DNA of 64,000 nucleotides from CAWHYG01 sp963833505 (GTDB lineage: Bacteria > Eisenbacteria > RBG-16-71-46 > CAIMUX01), in the NCBI GenBank assembly GCA_963833505.1, contig CAWHYG010000007.1, positions 620,001-684,000 on the forward strand. Direction: 5' to 3'. Positions within the stretch are counted from its first letter, which is position 1. The number at the start of each line of letters is the position of its first letter. The notes under the pieces are model-generated. The model was not told the origin of the DNA. It did not search any database and saw nothing but the letters and a program-made list of their open reading frames with translations. The position numbers and the translations under genes were made by a program. Below are positions 48,948 to 57,686 of the stretch, piece after piece.

Positions 48948-50332
48948 CGGAAGGACTCCTCCTCTTCGCCTGCTTTCTGGTCCCGCCAGGTCCGGCTGTG
49001 GTCCAGGTACTGCTGCCAGGCGCTCCGCGCCTTGCGGCGGAGCCCGAGCTGCCGGTAGACCTGCCCCAGGATGTAGTAGGTTCGCGCGTACGACGGATTG
49101 ATCGCGACCGCCGCCTCCAGCTCGCGAACCGCGTCTTCGGCGCTGCCCAGCGCCAGCAGGGCCTGCGCCTTCTGCACCTGCAGGTCCGCTGAACGCACGC
49201 CCTGTTCGGAAAGCACGCCCAGCTCGCGGAAGGCGCTGTCCCAGTCCTCTCGCTGCAAGAGGATCTGCGCCAGCGTGGTCCGGGCCTGGAAGTAGCCGGG
49301 GTTGATGTCCAGAGCGGCGCGCAGGCAGCGGATCGCGTCCGCCGCCCGGCCCTGCGCCCGGTACAGGAGACCGAGGTTGTACTGGACGTCGGGATAGCTC
49401 GGGCGCAGCCGCGCGGCCACCTCGAACTGGATCAGCGCCTCATCGTGGAATCCCTGGGACTGGTACTCGTAACCCAGGGAGATGCGCGCCGGCGCCGAGG
49501 TCGGATCCACCTCGATCGCGCGGCACAGCGCGCGGACCGCGTCCTCCTCTTCCCCGCGAGCCAGGGCGAGCTGCGCGAGCCGGACCAGATGGAGCGACTC
49601 CTTGCCCTGGCGGAGGAAGGCCTCTTCATAGTACGGCAACGCCTCGTCCGGCCGGCCGTGCCGGGCGCACAGGTTGCCCAGGTATTCGTACAGATCCGAC
49701 CCGCAGGGATTCCAGGCGCTCGCGTCCTGGGCCTCCTGCTCGGGCCAGCGCCGCGGTCCCCGGCCGTCGCGGGGTCCGTGGTGCGCGGCCGGCAGCAGAC
49801 GGCGTCCTTCCAGAATGCGTCGGAAGAGCGGATGCGCGGTGGCGGAGACGCGCAACGAGTCGGTCGCGGCGGCGACGTCGCCCCACGAGTGCTGATGGAG
49901 CGCCAGTGCGTAGAAGGCCAGCGGCGTCCAGGGCACGGTCTCGGACAGCCGCTGGAGGACCGCCCGGACCCCGTTTCGATCTCCCTGCTGGCCCAGGAAC
50001 CACGCGGTCCAGAGGCTCCTCTCCGGCTCGTCGGCCGAGGCGGCCGGCCCCTCGCGGTTCCAGATCGCCGGATCGAGCGATCCGTCCCTTTGGCGAAGGG
50101 CAACCAGCCGGCTGAAGCGGGCCCGCGCATAGCCCGGGTTCACGGCCAGAGCGGCTTCGAACTCCTCCAGCGCCGGGGCCGGTTCCTCGCGCGCCAGATA
50201 TAACAGGCCGAGCAGATGCCTTTGATCGGCAAAGGTCGGATGCAGCCGGCGTTCGTCTTCCAGGATGCGCGCCGCCTCCAGCCACGGATCGAGGACCAGG
50301 ACCATCCGTTGCGTCGTCTCCCGTGAACTCAT
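48944..50332 (-). CDS. Tetratricopeptide repeat protein
   Basis: A 462-residue soluble helical protein with about nine TPR units, for example ADQRHLLGLLYLAREEPAPALEEFEAALAVNPGYARA and PDVQYNLGLLYRAQGRAADAIRCLRAALDINPG, where the repeated A-L-NPGY pattern is clear. There is no signal peptide. ATG 50332 has GAGGAGG upstream; an upstream ATG at 50368 is weaker. Probably a protein-interaction scaffold for the neighbouring pseudophosphatase-PEGA protein, with which it overlaps by 4 bases. Confidence 0.85.
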   Translation of the reverse strand: MSSRETTQRMVLVLDPWLEAARILEDERRLHPTFADQRHLLGLLYLAREEPAPALEEFEAALAVNPGYARARFSRLVALRQRDGSLDPAIWNREGPAASADEPERSLWTAWFLGQQGDRNGVRAVLQRLSETVPWTPLAFYALALHQHSWGDVAAATDSLRVSATAHPLFRRILEGRRLLPAAHHGPRDGRGPRRWPEQEAQDASAWNPCGSDLYEYLGNLCARHGRPDEALPYYEEAFLRQGKESLHLVRLAQLALARGEEEDAVRALCRAIEVDPTSAPARISLGYEYQSQGFHDEALIQFEVAARLRPSYPDVQYNLGLLYRAQGRAADAIRCLRAALDINPGYFQARTTLAQILLQREDWDSAFRELGVLSEQGVRSADLQVQKAQALLALGSAEDAVRELEAAVAINPSYARTYYILGQVYRQLGLRRKARSAWQQYLDHSRTWRDQKAGEEEESFR

Positions 50333-50441
50333 GTGCCGGCGCTCCTCCTCGGTTTCCGACCTGTGCAACCACGTCCCGCGCCGGTCCTCGGGCCAAGGAC
50401 CGGACCCGCCTGCGTCCCTGGCCGAAGGGCCTCGTCCCGCC

Positions 50442-50729
50442 TCAATCCCTGAGCTGAAAAACCACGTCCCGGACTTCGGGGATTTCGGCGATCTCGCGCC
50501 GAATCCGGCTCAACCATGGATCGGGCCCGCGGGCATCGGCCGGGGATCGGTCCTCCGCGCCCCCGGGCGCCGTTCCCTGTCCCCGCCAGCCGCCGGTCGT
50601 GCGCAAGGTCCCCCCGATGTAGACCACTCCGTTGGTCGTCCCGACCGTCACCGAACGCAAGTCCACCCAACGTCGAGCCAGCAGTATCCGAACTCTCGCC
50701 TGGATCTTCGAATCGATGCCCATGTCCAT
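50442..50729 (-). CDS. Small BON-domain-like protein
   Basis: A 95-residue protein: DSKIQARVRILLARRWVDL, VTVGTTNGVVYIGGTL, then a Gly/Ala-rich loop, and IRREIAEIPEVRDVVFQL. This is the alpha-beta pattern of one BON domain (phospholipid- or ligand-binding modules), with a central loop longer than usual. No signal peptide. ATG 50729 has GGAGGG upstream. Lies 109 bases before the TPR gene on the same strand. Confidence 0.65.
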   Translation of the reverse strand: MDMGIDSKIQARVRILLARRWVDLRSVTVGTTNGVVYIGGTLRTTGGWRGQGTAPGGAEDRSPADARGPDPWLSRIRREIAEIPEVRDVVFQLRD

Positions 50730-50947
50730 GCCGGTTCCCTCCGCGCAGACGCGTTTCAAGCGCCATGCCAGGAGGCGGGCGAAGCGGGGCTTTGCGCAGA
50801 AGGTCGCAGGTCAGCGATAACGCGATGAGGGGCAATCCGTTCCGGGAGACCCTGTCACGGGTGGAGCGGGACGCGATCCGATCGGGAGGGACCGCAGGAA
50901 GGCAAGGGATCCAAATTCTGGCCGGAGGAGTTTCCGGCCGGTCACTT

Positions 50948-51055
50948 CACGGCCGATCCGGACGGGGACGCGGGCTGCTCCAACTGCCGGAAGAGACTCC
51001 TGCTGCCAGTCATTGCACGGCCGATCCGGACCCGGGGACCGGCTGCTCCGTCCGC
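50948..51055 (-). repeat. Duplicated 3' end of the FHA-SpoIIE gene
   Basis: CACGGCCGATCCGGA occurs at 50948 and 51016 (68 bp apart) with similar flanks (GTCACTTCACGG / GTCATTGCACGG; GGGCTGCTCC / CGGCTGCTCC). The right copy is the gene's own C-terminal coding sequence (EQPVPGSGSAVQ, stop), the left copy an echo (EQPASPSGSAVK, stop) in the ~280-bp gap to the BON gene. A partial duplication of a gene end. Confidence 0.75.
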
Positions 51056-52767
51056 CGGAGAAGCATGAGCGTGATGTCGTCGCCCGGCGGCTCCCCCTGC
51101 AGAAACGCCGCCAGGTCGTTCCGGACCCCGGCTGCGATCTCGCACAACGGAAGCCCCAGCCGCTCGGTGACGGCTCGTTCCAGCCGTTCATCGCCGAAGC
51201 ATTCCTCGCCGCGTTGCGCCTCCGGAATTCCGTCGGACACGACACAGAGCAGGGCGCCCGGCGGCAGGTCGATCGCGTCCGCCTCGAAGGGAATGCCTTC
51301 CAGAAGTCCGATGGGGGGACCGGTGGATGCGAGGGGCCGCACCTCGCCGCCCGGAAGGCAAAGAAGCGGAAGCACGTGTCCGGCGTTGACGTATTCCAGC
51401 CGGTGATTCGAGGGATCGAGTCGCGCCAGGAAGAGCGTGGCGAAGCGCACCGAGTCCGTCGCGCGCAGCATCTGGCGGTTCATCCGTTCCGCCAGCGGCA
51501 CGAGAGGCAGTCCGTCTTCCGACAGGAGGCGCAGGCCCGCCAGGATGTTCGCCATCAGGAGCGCAGCGCCCATCCCCTTGCCGCAAACGTCTCCGACCAG
51601 GAGCAGAAGGCGGCCGTCCTCCAGGCGAAGAGCGTCGTAGAGATCTCCGCCCACCATCCGGCAAGGCGTCTGGAAGGCGTGAAGCTCATAGCCCGGCTCG
51701 ACCGGAAGCGTGGAAGGAAGCAGGCCCTGCTGGATCCGCGAGGCGGTTTCCATTTCCTGCTCCAGCCGCTCCATCTCCTGCTGCGCTTCGAGGAGCCGCG
51801 TGGTCGTGATCTTGACCGCGACCAGGCCGGCGAGCAGGGTCAGCACCCGAAGCTGATCCTGGTCGTAGACGACCCGGGGATCCGCGGAATCGGCGTAGAT
51901 CAGGCCGATGACGTTCTCCGCGTCGACGAGCGGCGCCACCAGCGCGGCCCGCACGTCCTGGGCGATGATGCTCTCGCGCGAGCCGAACCGCGCGTCGGTG
52001 CGGGCGTCGACGATCAGGAGCGACTCCCGCCCCTGAAGCGCCGTGTCCAGAAGCGCGCGACTGAGCAGGATGCGCTCGCCCGGCGGCACGGGCGGCCGGG
52101 CCGCGCGCACGACCGGAGGCGACCCTTCCGCTTCCGACAGGAGGATGAGGATGCGGCGGGCGTCGACCACGCGGCCGATCAGATCGAGCACGGTCTCGAA
52201 CAGGTCCGGCAGGGGCTGATGGCCCATGAGAAGCCGGCCGGCGTCGGCCACGGTCCGGAGGAGCTTCGGCTCGCGCCAGGTTCCGCCCGGTTCGCTCGCG
52301 GTCGCCGCATCCAGGCGGTAGAAGGTGCTCAGCCCCTCTTCGTCGGACAGGAGGTTCTCCGTCGGACCCGCGTCGCGCACCCGGAATCCCCGGGCGGCTT
52401 CTTCCTTCGCCTGACCGCGGTGGCGGCCGAACGAGCGGAGCAGATCGGCCGGCCCTCCGCGCGCGCCGGGTTCGGCCGACGGTGCCGCGCGCCGGAACAC
52501 CAGCGCCACCTTGCCGAATCGGATCCGATCCCCTTCCTCGAGGACGGCGGGATCCGTGAGGCGGCTTTCATTGACCCAGGTTCCGTTGCGGCTTCCAAGA
52601 TCCCGGATGGTGGCGACTTCGCCCTGTACCTCGATCTCCGCATGCCGATGGGAAACGGTCGCGTCGTTCAGGACGAGCGCATTCTTCGGATCGCGGCCGA
52701 TGACGTGGACTCCGGGAACCAGGGCCCAGCGGACGGAGATGCCGCCGGCATCGCCTTCGAGGATCAT
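51010..52767 (-). CDS. FHA-GAF-PP2C (SpoIIE-type) phosphatase
   Basis: A 585-residue signalling protein. An N-terminal FHA domain (HVIGRDPKNALVLNDATVSHRHAEI, LGSRNGTWVN, residues ~22-85) binds phosphothreonine. A GAF domain follows (ALVAPLVDAENVIGLIYAD, about residues 160-340), then a coiled coil (QQEMERLEQEMETASRIQQGLLP). The C-terminal SpoIIE-like PP2C domain (GGDLYDALRLEDGRLLLLVGDVCGKGMGAAL, FLARLDPSNHRLEYVNAGH, VVSDGIPEAQ, DDITLMLLR) retains metal-binding Asps and looks active. It would reset Ser/Thr phosphorylation in a partner-switch type pathway. No kinase or anti-sigma gene lies next to it. Confidence 0.9.
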   Translation of the reverse strand: MILEGDAGGISVRWALVPGVHVIGRDPKNALVLNDATVSHRHAEIEVQGEVATIRDLGSRNGTWVNESRLTDPAVLEEGDRIRFGKVALVFRRAAPSAEPGARGGPADLLRSFGRHRGQAKEEAARGFRVRDAGPTENLLSDEEGLSTFYRLDAATASEPGGTWREPKLLRTVADAGRLLMGHQPLPDLFETVLDLIGRVVDARRILILLSEAEGSPPVVRAARPPVPPGERILLSRALLDTALQGRESLLIVDARTDARFGSRESIIAQDVRAALVAPLVDAENVIGLIYADSADPRVVYDQDQLRVLTLLAGLVAVKITTTRLLEAQQEMERLEQEMETASRIQQGLLPSTLPVEPGYELHAFQTPCRMVGGDLYDALRLEDGRLLLLVGDVCGKGMGAALLMANILAGLRLLSEDGLPLVPLAERMNRQMLRATDSVRFATLFLARLDPSNHRLEYVNAGHVLPLLCLPGGEVRPLASTGPPIGLLEGIPFEADAIDLPPGALLCVVSDGIPEAQRGEECFGDERLERAVTERLGLPLCEIAAGVRNDLAAFLQGEPPGDDITLMLLRRTEQPVPGSGSAVQ

Positions 52768-52840
52768 GCGGATCCCCCCATGTGGATCACGAGACGCCAG
52801 CCCGCATGATTCGTGATCGCCCGTCGCGAGGCACCGCGGG

Positions 52841-53896
52841 CTAGAACCGGACCGAGGCGGAGATGCGATGCGTCGCGTCCAGGTCCGGATTCGAGAGGTA
52901 CGCGTAATCGGCGCCGAGCGCGCGATAGCGGAGGCCGGCTCCGGCCGTCAGGTTGCCGCCGTCGGAGCCGATGCGAAGCGCGACCGCGTGCGCGAACCAG
53001 TACTCGAGCCCGCCCTCGACGTCGGCGCCCCAAAGACCGCCCGACACCTGGCTGGCGGTGTCTTCCCCTTCGAAGCTGTTGTCGAGGGCGATGGCCGCGG
53101 TCACCGATCCGTGGATCGCCGCCAGCTCGCGGGAATAGGCGAAACCGAAGCTGAGACTCGGCGCGACCGACTCCCGCTCGCCGGTGTTCCAGGAGATCTG
53201 CGTCGTGGTGGCGTCCGCCAGCCGGGCTCCGAGCGTCCATCCGGTCAGGAGATGAAGCTGCGCCCCGAGATCCAGGCCCATTCCGAAGCTGCTGTTCCCG
53301 AGCAGACCCTGGCGGATCATCTTGACGTTCCCGCCCAGCGAGAACCGGTCCGAAATCGCCCGCGCATAGGAGAGCAACAGCCCGTACTCGGTGTCACTGT
53401 CCGTGCGGAACTGATCGGTCAGGATCGGCTCCCCCGGATCCCATTGCCCGTTTCCGTTCAGATCCTGGTAGGCGTCCTTCGTGACCTGGATGTCGTCCAC
53501 CGAAAAGCGGATCAGGCCGATGCCGACCGCCGAGCGGCGTTCGCCCGAGAGAGGCTGGACGTACCCGATGTAGTCGTGGGTGGCCAGGCTGCCGAACTGC
53601 TCGGCGTGCATGAACATCAATTCGGCCTGGGTCAGGTTGGCCAATCCGGCGGGATTCCAGTAGGCGGCCGAAGCGTCGTCCGAAATGGCGACGAAGCTGC
53701 CGCCCATCCCGAGGGCCCGGGCGCCGACTCCGAGCTTGAGAAACTCCGCGGCGTACTTGGTGGCGCCGGCCGGCGCCGCCAGGAAGACCGCCAGAGCCAG
53801 GCCGAGCGCCCAGCCTGCCATGAGCTTTCGCCCGGCGAACGGTCCGCGGCGCCCGGAAACGAGCGGGGTCGACGGCGATCCAGTCTTGGTGGACAC
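52841..53896 (-). CDS. PorV/PorQ-type outer-membrane barrel protein
   Basis: A 351-residue protein. The signal peptide (LMAGWALGLALAVFLAAPAGA, mature near KYAAEFLKLGVG) precedes the PorV/UPF0164 hallmark GARALGMGGSFVAISDDASAAYWNPAGLANL. About a dozen amphipathic beta strands follow, ending ATHRISASVRF with the aromatic C-terminal residue typical of barrels. In type IX secretion, PorV is the shuttle that receives cargo via its C-terminal domain. GTG 53896 is backed by GGAGG. An ATG at 54022 exists in a repetitive leader and is rejected. Confidence 0.82.
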   Translation of the reverse strand: MSTKTGSPSTPLVSGRRGPFAGRKLMAGWALGLALAVFLAAPAGATKYAAEFLKLGVGARALGMGGSFVAISDDASAAYWNPAGLANLTQAELMFMHAEQFGSLATHDYIGYVQPLSGERRSAVGIGLIRFSVDDIQVTKDAYQDLNGNGQWDPGEPILTDQFRTDSDTEYGLLLSYARAISDRFSLGGNVKMIRQGLLGNSSFGMGLDLGAQLHLLTGWTLGARLADATTTQISWNTGERESVAPSLSFGFAYSRELAAIHGSVTAAIALDNSFEGEDTASQVSGGLWGADVEGGLEYWFAHAVALRIGSDGGNLTAGAGLRYRALGADYAYLSNPDLDATHRISASVRF

Positions 53897-53990
53897 AGGA
53901 TCCTCCCTCCGGAGACGATCGATCGGCCATTCGCGGCCTCGGGGCCCGACTCCGCCCGGATCGTATAGATCCGGCCCCGGCGAGGTCAAT

Positions 53991-54118
53991 GCCATTGGCC
54001 GCGCGCCATGCCGGCAGGAGCCCTCAGGCTCATTGCCATTGGCCGCGCCAAGCCGGCGGCAGCCCTCGGGTCCGTTGCCGTTGGCGTCGCCACGCCGGCC
54101 GGAGCCCTCAGGCCCCGC
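53991..54118. repeat. Three 42-44-bp imperfect tandem repeats
   Basis: Units begin GCCATTGGCCGCGC (53991), GCCATTGGCCGCGCC (54035) and GCCGTTGGCGTCGCC (54077), each followed by a variant of CGGCAGGAGCCCTCAGG. They fill the gap between the PorV-like gene and the DUF2087 gene and run a few bases into the latter's stop. Confidence 0.85.
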
Positions 54119-54536
54119 CTTCGCCCGCCAGATGCCGGCGCTTCCGCTCTTCGGCCTCGCGTTCCGCGGCTTCGACAACCTCGCGTGGCGCGAGAGCGTC
54201 AACCGCCGGATCGAACAGGGTCCCTTCCGGCGGATCCCCCGCTCGATAGGACGCCCCGTCCGGCGTGCGCCGGAGCCATCCGGCGTCGACCAGCTCGCGA
54301 CGCAGGCTGGCGTGATCCATCTCGACGAAGCGGGCGACGTCCGTCTTCCAGGACTTCAGGGCGTCGTTCAGCTCGCGCTCAGTGTAGGAGCGGGACGGTT
54401 CCAGCGTCAGGAGGATCGACTTGAAGAGGATGTCCCGGTGCTGGCGCTTGCCCGGCAGTCCCGGCGCGCCGCGGCGCAGGCAGACCGAGGCCAGCCCGCG
54501 CTTGAATTCCTCGACTCCGATGATCTCGGGCGGCAT
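54108..54536 (-). CDS. DUF2087 domain protein
   Basis: A 142-residue protein whose central segment (KRQHRDILFKSILLTLEPSRSYTERELNDAL ... VEMDHASLRRELVDAGWLRRTPDGASYR) is the winged-helix-like DUF2087 fold, known at the C-terminus of some bacterial transcription factors and as stand-alone proteins. The N-terminus has GVEEFKRGLASVCL. ATG 54536 has GGAGGAG upstream. Probably a regulatory DNA-binding protein; target unknown. Confidence 0.75.
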   Translation of the reverse strand: MPPEIIGVEEFKRGLASVCLRRGAPGLPGKRQHRDILFKSILLTLEPSRSYTERELNDALKSWKTDVARFVEMDHASLRRELVDAGWLRRTPDGASYRAGDPPEGTLFDPAVDALAPREVVEAAEREAEERKRRHLAGEGGA

Positions 54537-54624
54537 GGCGCTCCTCCGGTGGAATCGGAAGCTCGCGACCTGGATCCCAAATGCCCGAGCGGGCCGGTCG
54601 GCCACAAAGGACCCTGCAGAGGAT

Positions 54625-55026
54625 CTAGCGGCCCTCCGCCGTCGAGTCGAAGCCTCCATAGACCAGATCGTACCAGCTCACGTAGCCTTCGATGTGCTCC
54701 TTGACGTCCTCGGTCAGCTCGGGGAAGCACGCGGCCATCCGGTAGTGCTTCTGACCGGGAGCCGGCTTCTCGCACCGGACGACCACGGCGGTCGTGTCAA
54801 GCGTTCGCGGCGGATGCTCGGCGTAGGGCGGGAACTGGAACGTGATCCCGAGAAGGGTCATCGGCTCGATCGGCCGCGTCGACTTGCAGAAGAAACCGCC
54901 GGCGCTGAAGTTCAACACCGTGAGCTTGATGGCGTCCTCGGGGCGATCTCCCTCGAGGATCGCCTCCATGTGGATCTTGGCCCGCCCGTGGCGCCGCCGC
55001 TCTCGAATGCCCGATCCTCCCCGCAT
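54625..55026 (-). CDS. PilZ domain protein
   Basis: A 133-residue single-domain protein. The cyclic-di-GMP binding signature is present as RERRRHGR near residue 8 and NFSAGGFFCKS near 39 (N in place of the usual D of the DxSxxG motif), followed by MTLLGITFQFP and VVVRCEKP. It would bind c-di-GMP or act as a type IV pilus-like adaptor. Upstream is the ~270-bp gap to the end of the RNase R-like gene, same strand. Confidence 0.85.
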   Translation of the reverse strand: MRGGSGIRERRRHGRAKIHMEAILEGDRPEDAIKLTVLNFSAGGFFCKSTRPIEPMTLLGITFQFPPYAEHPPRTLDTTAVVVRCEKPAPGQKHYRMAACFPELTEDVKEHIEGYVSWYDLVYGGFDSTAEGR

Positions 55027-55298
55027 GTTGCCCTCCTCCGGTTTCCTGGGGAATTCCCCTCCGAACGATCGGCGCGTCCGCGGCTGGCTTGAGCCCTTTT
55101 TTCGGCCCCTCCGGAATCACGTTCCCGCCGACCGCCGGATAGTGGCCCAGGCGCCCGCCGGAGTCCAGCGTCGCGCGGGCGCAGTCCGGATGCGGACGGA
55201 CGCCAGGCAGGGCTCTCGCACCTGCTGCCGGAACGCAAGCGTTCCATGCGGTCCGAGGGCGCTCGACCGCGCCCGTGTCGCGAGCAGGAAGCCGTTGT

Positions 55299-57566
55299 TC
55301 ACCGGCGCTTCTTCTTCCGCCTTCCACCACCGGCTCCTGATCGGCTGCTGCGCAGCGCGCCCTTCCCCGTCCGCCGCCCCGGTGGATTCCTGCGGCGACC
55401 TGAAGATCCCGGGCGCCGCGGTGGATCCCCCTGGCTCCGCCCCGACGGCCCGTTCGGCCACCCCGACGATCGCCCCGGCCGCGCCCGTTGCCCGGCTGAT
55501 GCTTCCGCCGCCGATCCCTCCGGCCGCGCCTCTGACCGCGTTCCGTGCGCCGGCAGGGCCCGCCGATTTCCACCACGCCCGCGCGGCTCCTCGCCGCCGT
55601 CGCGGAGCTCGCGCTCTTGGGACGCCTTCGGCGATCGCCCTCTCCGGCCCTCCTCCTTGAACAACGTGAACTCGATCCGCCGCGCGCGGAGGTCGGCGCG
55701 CGCCACCTGCACCTTGACCGCGTCGCCGGGGCGCACCTCGAGGCCCGACCGGTCCTCGATCCAGGCCAGTCGTTCCGGCTCGAAACGCACGCCGGGCGGC
55801 AGCTCCTGGCGCGGGATGAATCCCTCGATGGGCAGCTCGTCCAGCTCGACGAAGCAACCGGCGTTCGCGAGGCCGGTGATGTGCCCCTCCAGGACCTCGC
55901 CCAGATGGCGCTCCATGAACCGGACCGCCTTCAACCGGATCATCTCGCGGGACGCCTCCTCCGCGTTGATTTCGGTGCGGGAAGAGGACAAACCCAAGGC
56001 GTGCGCCTGATCCCAGCGCGCGGTCGAATTCCGGCCGTCGATCATCTCCTTGATCCGGCGGTGATTGAACAGGTCGGGATAGCGCCGGATCGGCGAGGTG
56101 AAGTGGCAGTAGCCGTGGATCCCCAGCCCGAAATGGCCGATGTCGATCGGCGCGTAGAGGGCCTTCTTCAGGGACCGCAGGAAGAACCGGCGCAGGACGT
56201 TACCCAGCGGCGTGCGCGGGATCGACCCGATCCACCGGCGGAGCCGCGGAATCGAGGCCAGATCCGCTGGCGAGGCGCCGGGCATCAGGGTGAAGACCGC
56301 GTCCTCGAACCGCGCCAGAGCCTCCGGGTCCGGCTCGCCGTGCACGCGGAACAGGAACGGAACGCCGCGATCGAGAGCCCACTCACCGGCCGCCCGGTTG
56401 GCGGCGATCATGAACTCCTCGATCAGACGGTTCGACTCGAAGGTCTCGTGCCGGTAGACGCGGACCGGCACGCCGTCGGGTCCGAGGCTCATTTCCGTCT
56501 CCGGAACGTCGAGGTCGAAGCCGCCTTCCTCAAACCGGCGCGCCCGCAGCTTGCCCGCCAGCCCGGCCATCGCATGGAGACTGCCGGCCAGCTCCGGCTC
56601 CGCGGTCTCCCGGCCGTCGAGGATGTCCTGGGCCTGGCGGTAGTGAAGCCGGGCGCGGCTTCGCATCCAACCGCGCGCGAATCGAAAGCTCTTTCTCTGC
56701 CCGCCGGAGTCGAACCGCATCACGGCCGAGAGCACCCGCTTGTCGGATTCCGGAGAAAGGCTCGCGGCGACGCTCGAGAGGGAATCGGGCAGCATGGGCA
56801 GGACGGAGCCCGGAAAGTAGACGCTGGTGCCGCGGAGAGCCGCTTCGCGATCGAGCGTTCCCCCTTCGAGCACATAGGAGGAGACGTCGGCGATGTGGAC
56901 CGTCAGCTCATAGCCGCCGCCGTCGATCCTTCGGATCGCGATCGCGTCGTCGAAGTCCTTCGCGTCGATCGGGTCGATGGTGAGGACGAACTGCCCTCGG
57001 AAATCCTCGCGGAGGGCGTCCTCGGCGTCCTGTCCGGCTGCGGCGCGCGCTTCCGCCTCGGCCAGCGCCTCATCGGAATGGCGCGGAGAGAGTCCGAACT
57101 CGCTGGCGATCACGATCGGATCGAGCCGCGCGTCGTCCTCGTCGCCGAGACATTCCAGGTAGACCGCCATGGGCGTGCGTTCGCGGTCGGGCCGGTTCTC
57201 CACGCGAAAGAGGATCTTCTCGCCTGATGCCGCCGAAGCCGGGCCCAGCCGGAGCCGCAGGCGTTCGGGAAGCAGCGGGCTGTCGGGGCGGACGAACCAG
57301 GTGCGAGCGACGCGGAAGACGTTCCCGGTGAAGAAGGGAGTCGGGCGTTCGAGGATCTCTTCGACCTGCGCTTCCGGACGGAAGTCATGCGGTGTCCGAT
57401 AGACCACGACGGCGCGGACGCGATCTCCGTGGATGGCGCCGTTCAGGCCGGCCGCCGCGATGAACAGGTCCTCTCGGCCGTCGTCGTCGAGGATGAGAAA
57501 AGCGAATCCCGAGCGCGTGCCCCGCACGCGTCCGGTCACGATCATCTCTCCCCGGGAGATCCTCAT
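55299..57566 (-). CDS. rnr: RNase R/RNase II family exoribonuclease with basic C-terminal tail
   Basis: A 755-residue 3'-5' exoribonuclease. An N-terminal cold-shock/OB region (GRVRGTRSGFAFLILDDDG) leads to the RNB catalytic domain with LTIDPIDAKDFDDAIAI (metal-binding Asps) and IHGYCHFTSPIRRYPDL. An S1 domain follows (EGHITGLANAGCFVELDELPIEGF). The last ~115 residues are disordered and Arg/Lys/Gly/Pro-rich, ending GGRRKKKRR, an RNA-binding type tail. ATG 57566 lies only ~20 bases after a terminator-like hairpin (57586-57619), so expression may be controlled by read-through or processing. Confidence 0.92.
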   Translation of the reverse strand: MRISRGEMIVTGRVRGTRSGFAFLILDDDGREDLFIAAAGLNGAIHGDRVRAVVVYRTPHDFRPEAQVEEILERPTPFFTGNVFRVARTWFVRPDSPLLPERLRLRLGPASAASGEKILFRVENRPDRERTPMAVYLECLGDEDDARLDPIVIASEFGLSPRHSDEALAEAEARAAAGQDAEDALREDFRGQFVLTIDPIDAKDFDDAIAIRRIDGGGYELTVHIADVSSYVLEGGTLDREAALRGTSVYFPGSVLPMLPDSLSSVAASLSPESDKRVLSAVMRFDSGGQRKSFRFARGWMRSRARLHYRQAQDILDGRETAEPELAGSLHAMAGLAGKLRARRFEEGGFDLDVPETEMSLGPDGVPVRVYRHETFESNRLIEEFMIAANRAAGEWALDRGVPFLFRVHGEPDPEALARFEDAVFTLMPGASPADLASIPRLRRWIGSIPRTPLGNVLRRFFLRSLKKALYAPIDIGHFGLGIHGYCHFTSPIRRYPDLFNHRRIKEMIDGRNSTARWDQAHALGLSSSRTEINAEEASREMIRLKAVRFMERHLGEVLEGHITGLANAGCFVELDELPIEGFIPRQELPPGVRFEPERLAWIEDRSGLEVRPGDAVKVQVARADLRARRIEFTLFKEEGRRGRSPKASQERELRDGGEEPRGRGGNRRALPAHGTRSEARPEGSAAEASAGQRARPGRSSGWPNGPSGRSQGDPPRRPGSSGRRRNPPGRRTGKGALRSSRSGAGGGRRKKKRR

Positions 57567-57585
57567 GGCGATTCCTGCGGACACC

Positions 57586-57619
57586 AAAAGCCCCGGGTCG
57601 GTTCACCCACCCGAGGCTT
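57586..57619 (-). terminator. Terminator-like hairpin just upstream of rnr
   Basis: On the minus strand AAGCCTCGGGT ... ACCCGGGGCTT pairs with one mismatch and is followed by TTTTGG. It ends the AURKAIP1/COX24-type peptide gene yet sits ~20 bases before the rnr ATG. Further upstream in the same leader are a perfect hairpin GGCGGGTCG-TCG-CGACCCGCC (57640-57660) and the palindrome GTGACGTCAC (57625-57634). Confidence 0.75.
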
Positions 57620-57686
57620 CGGCTGTGACGTCACTCCATGGCGGGTCGCGACGACCCGCCTGCTTCCCGATCGGCTTTCGAGGCGC

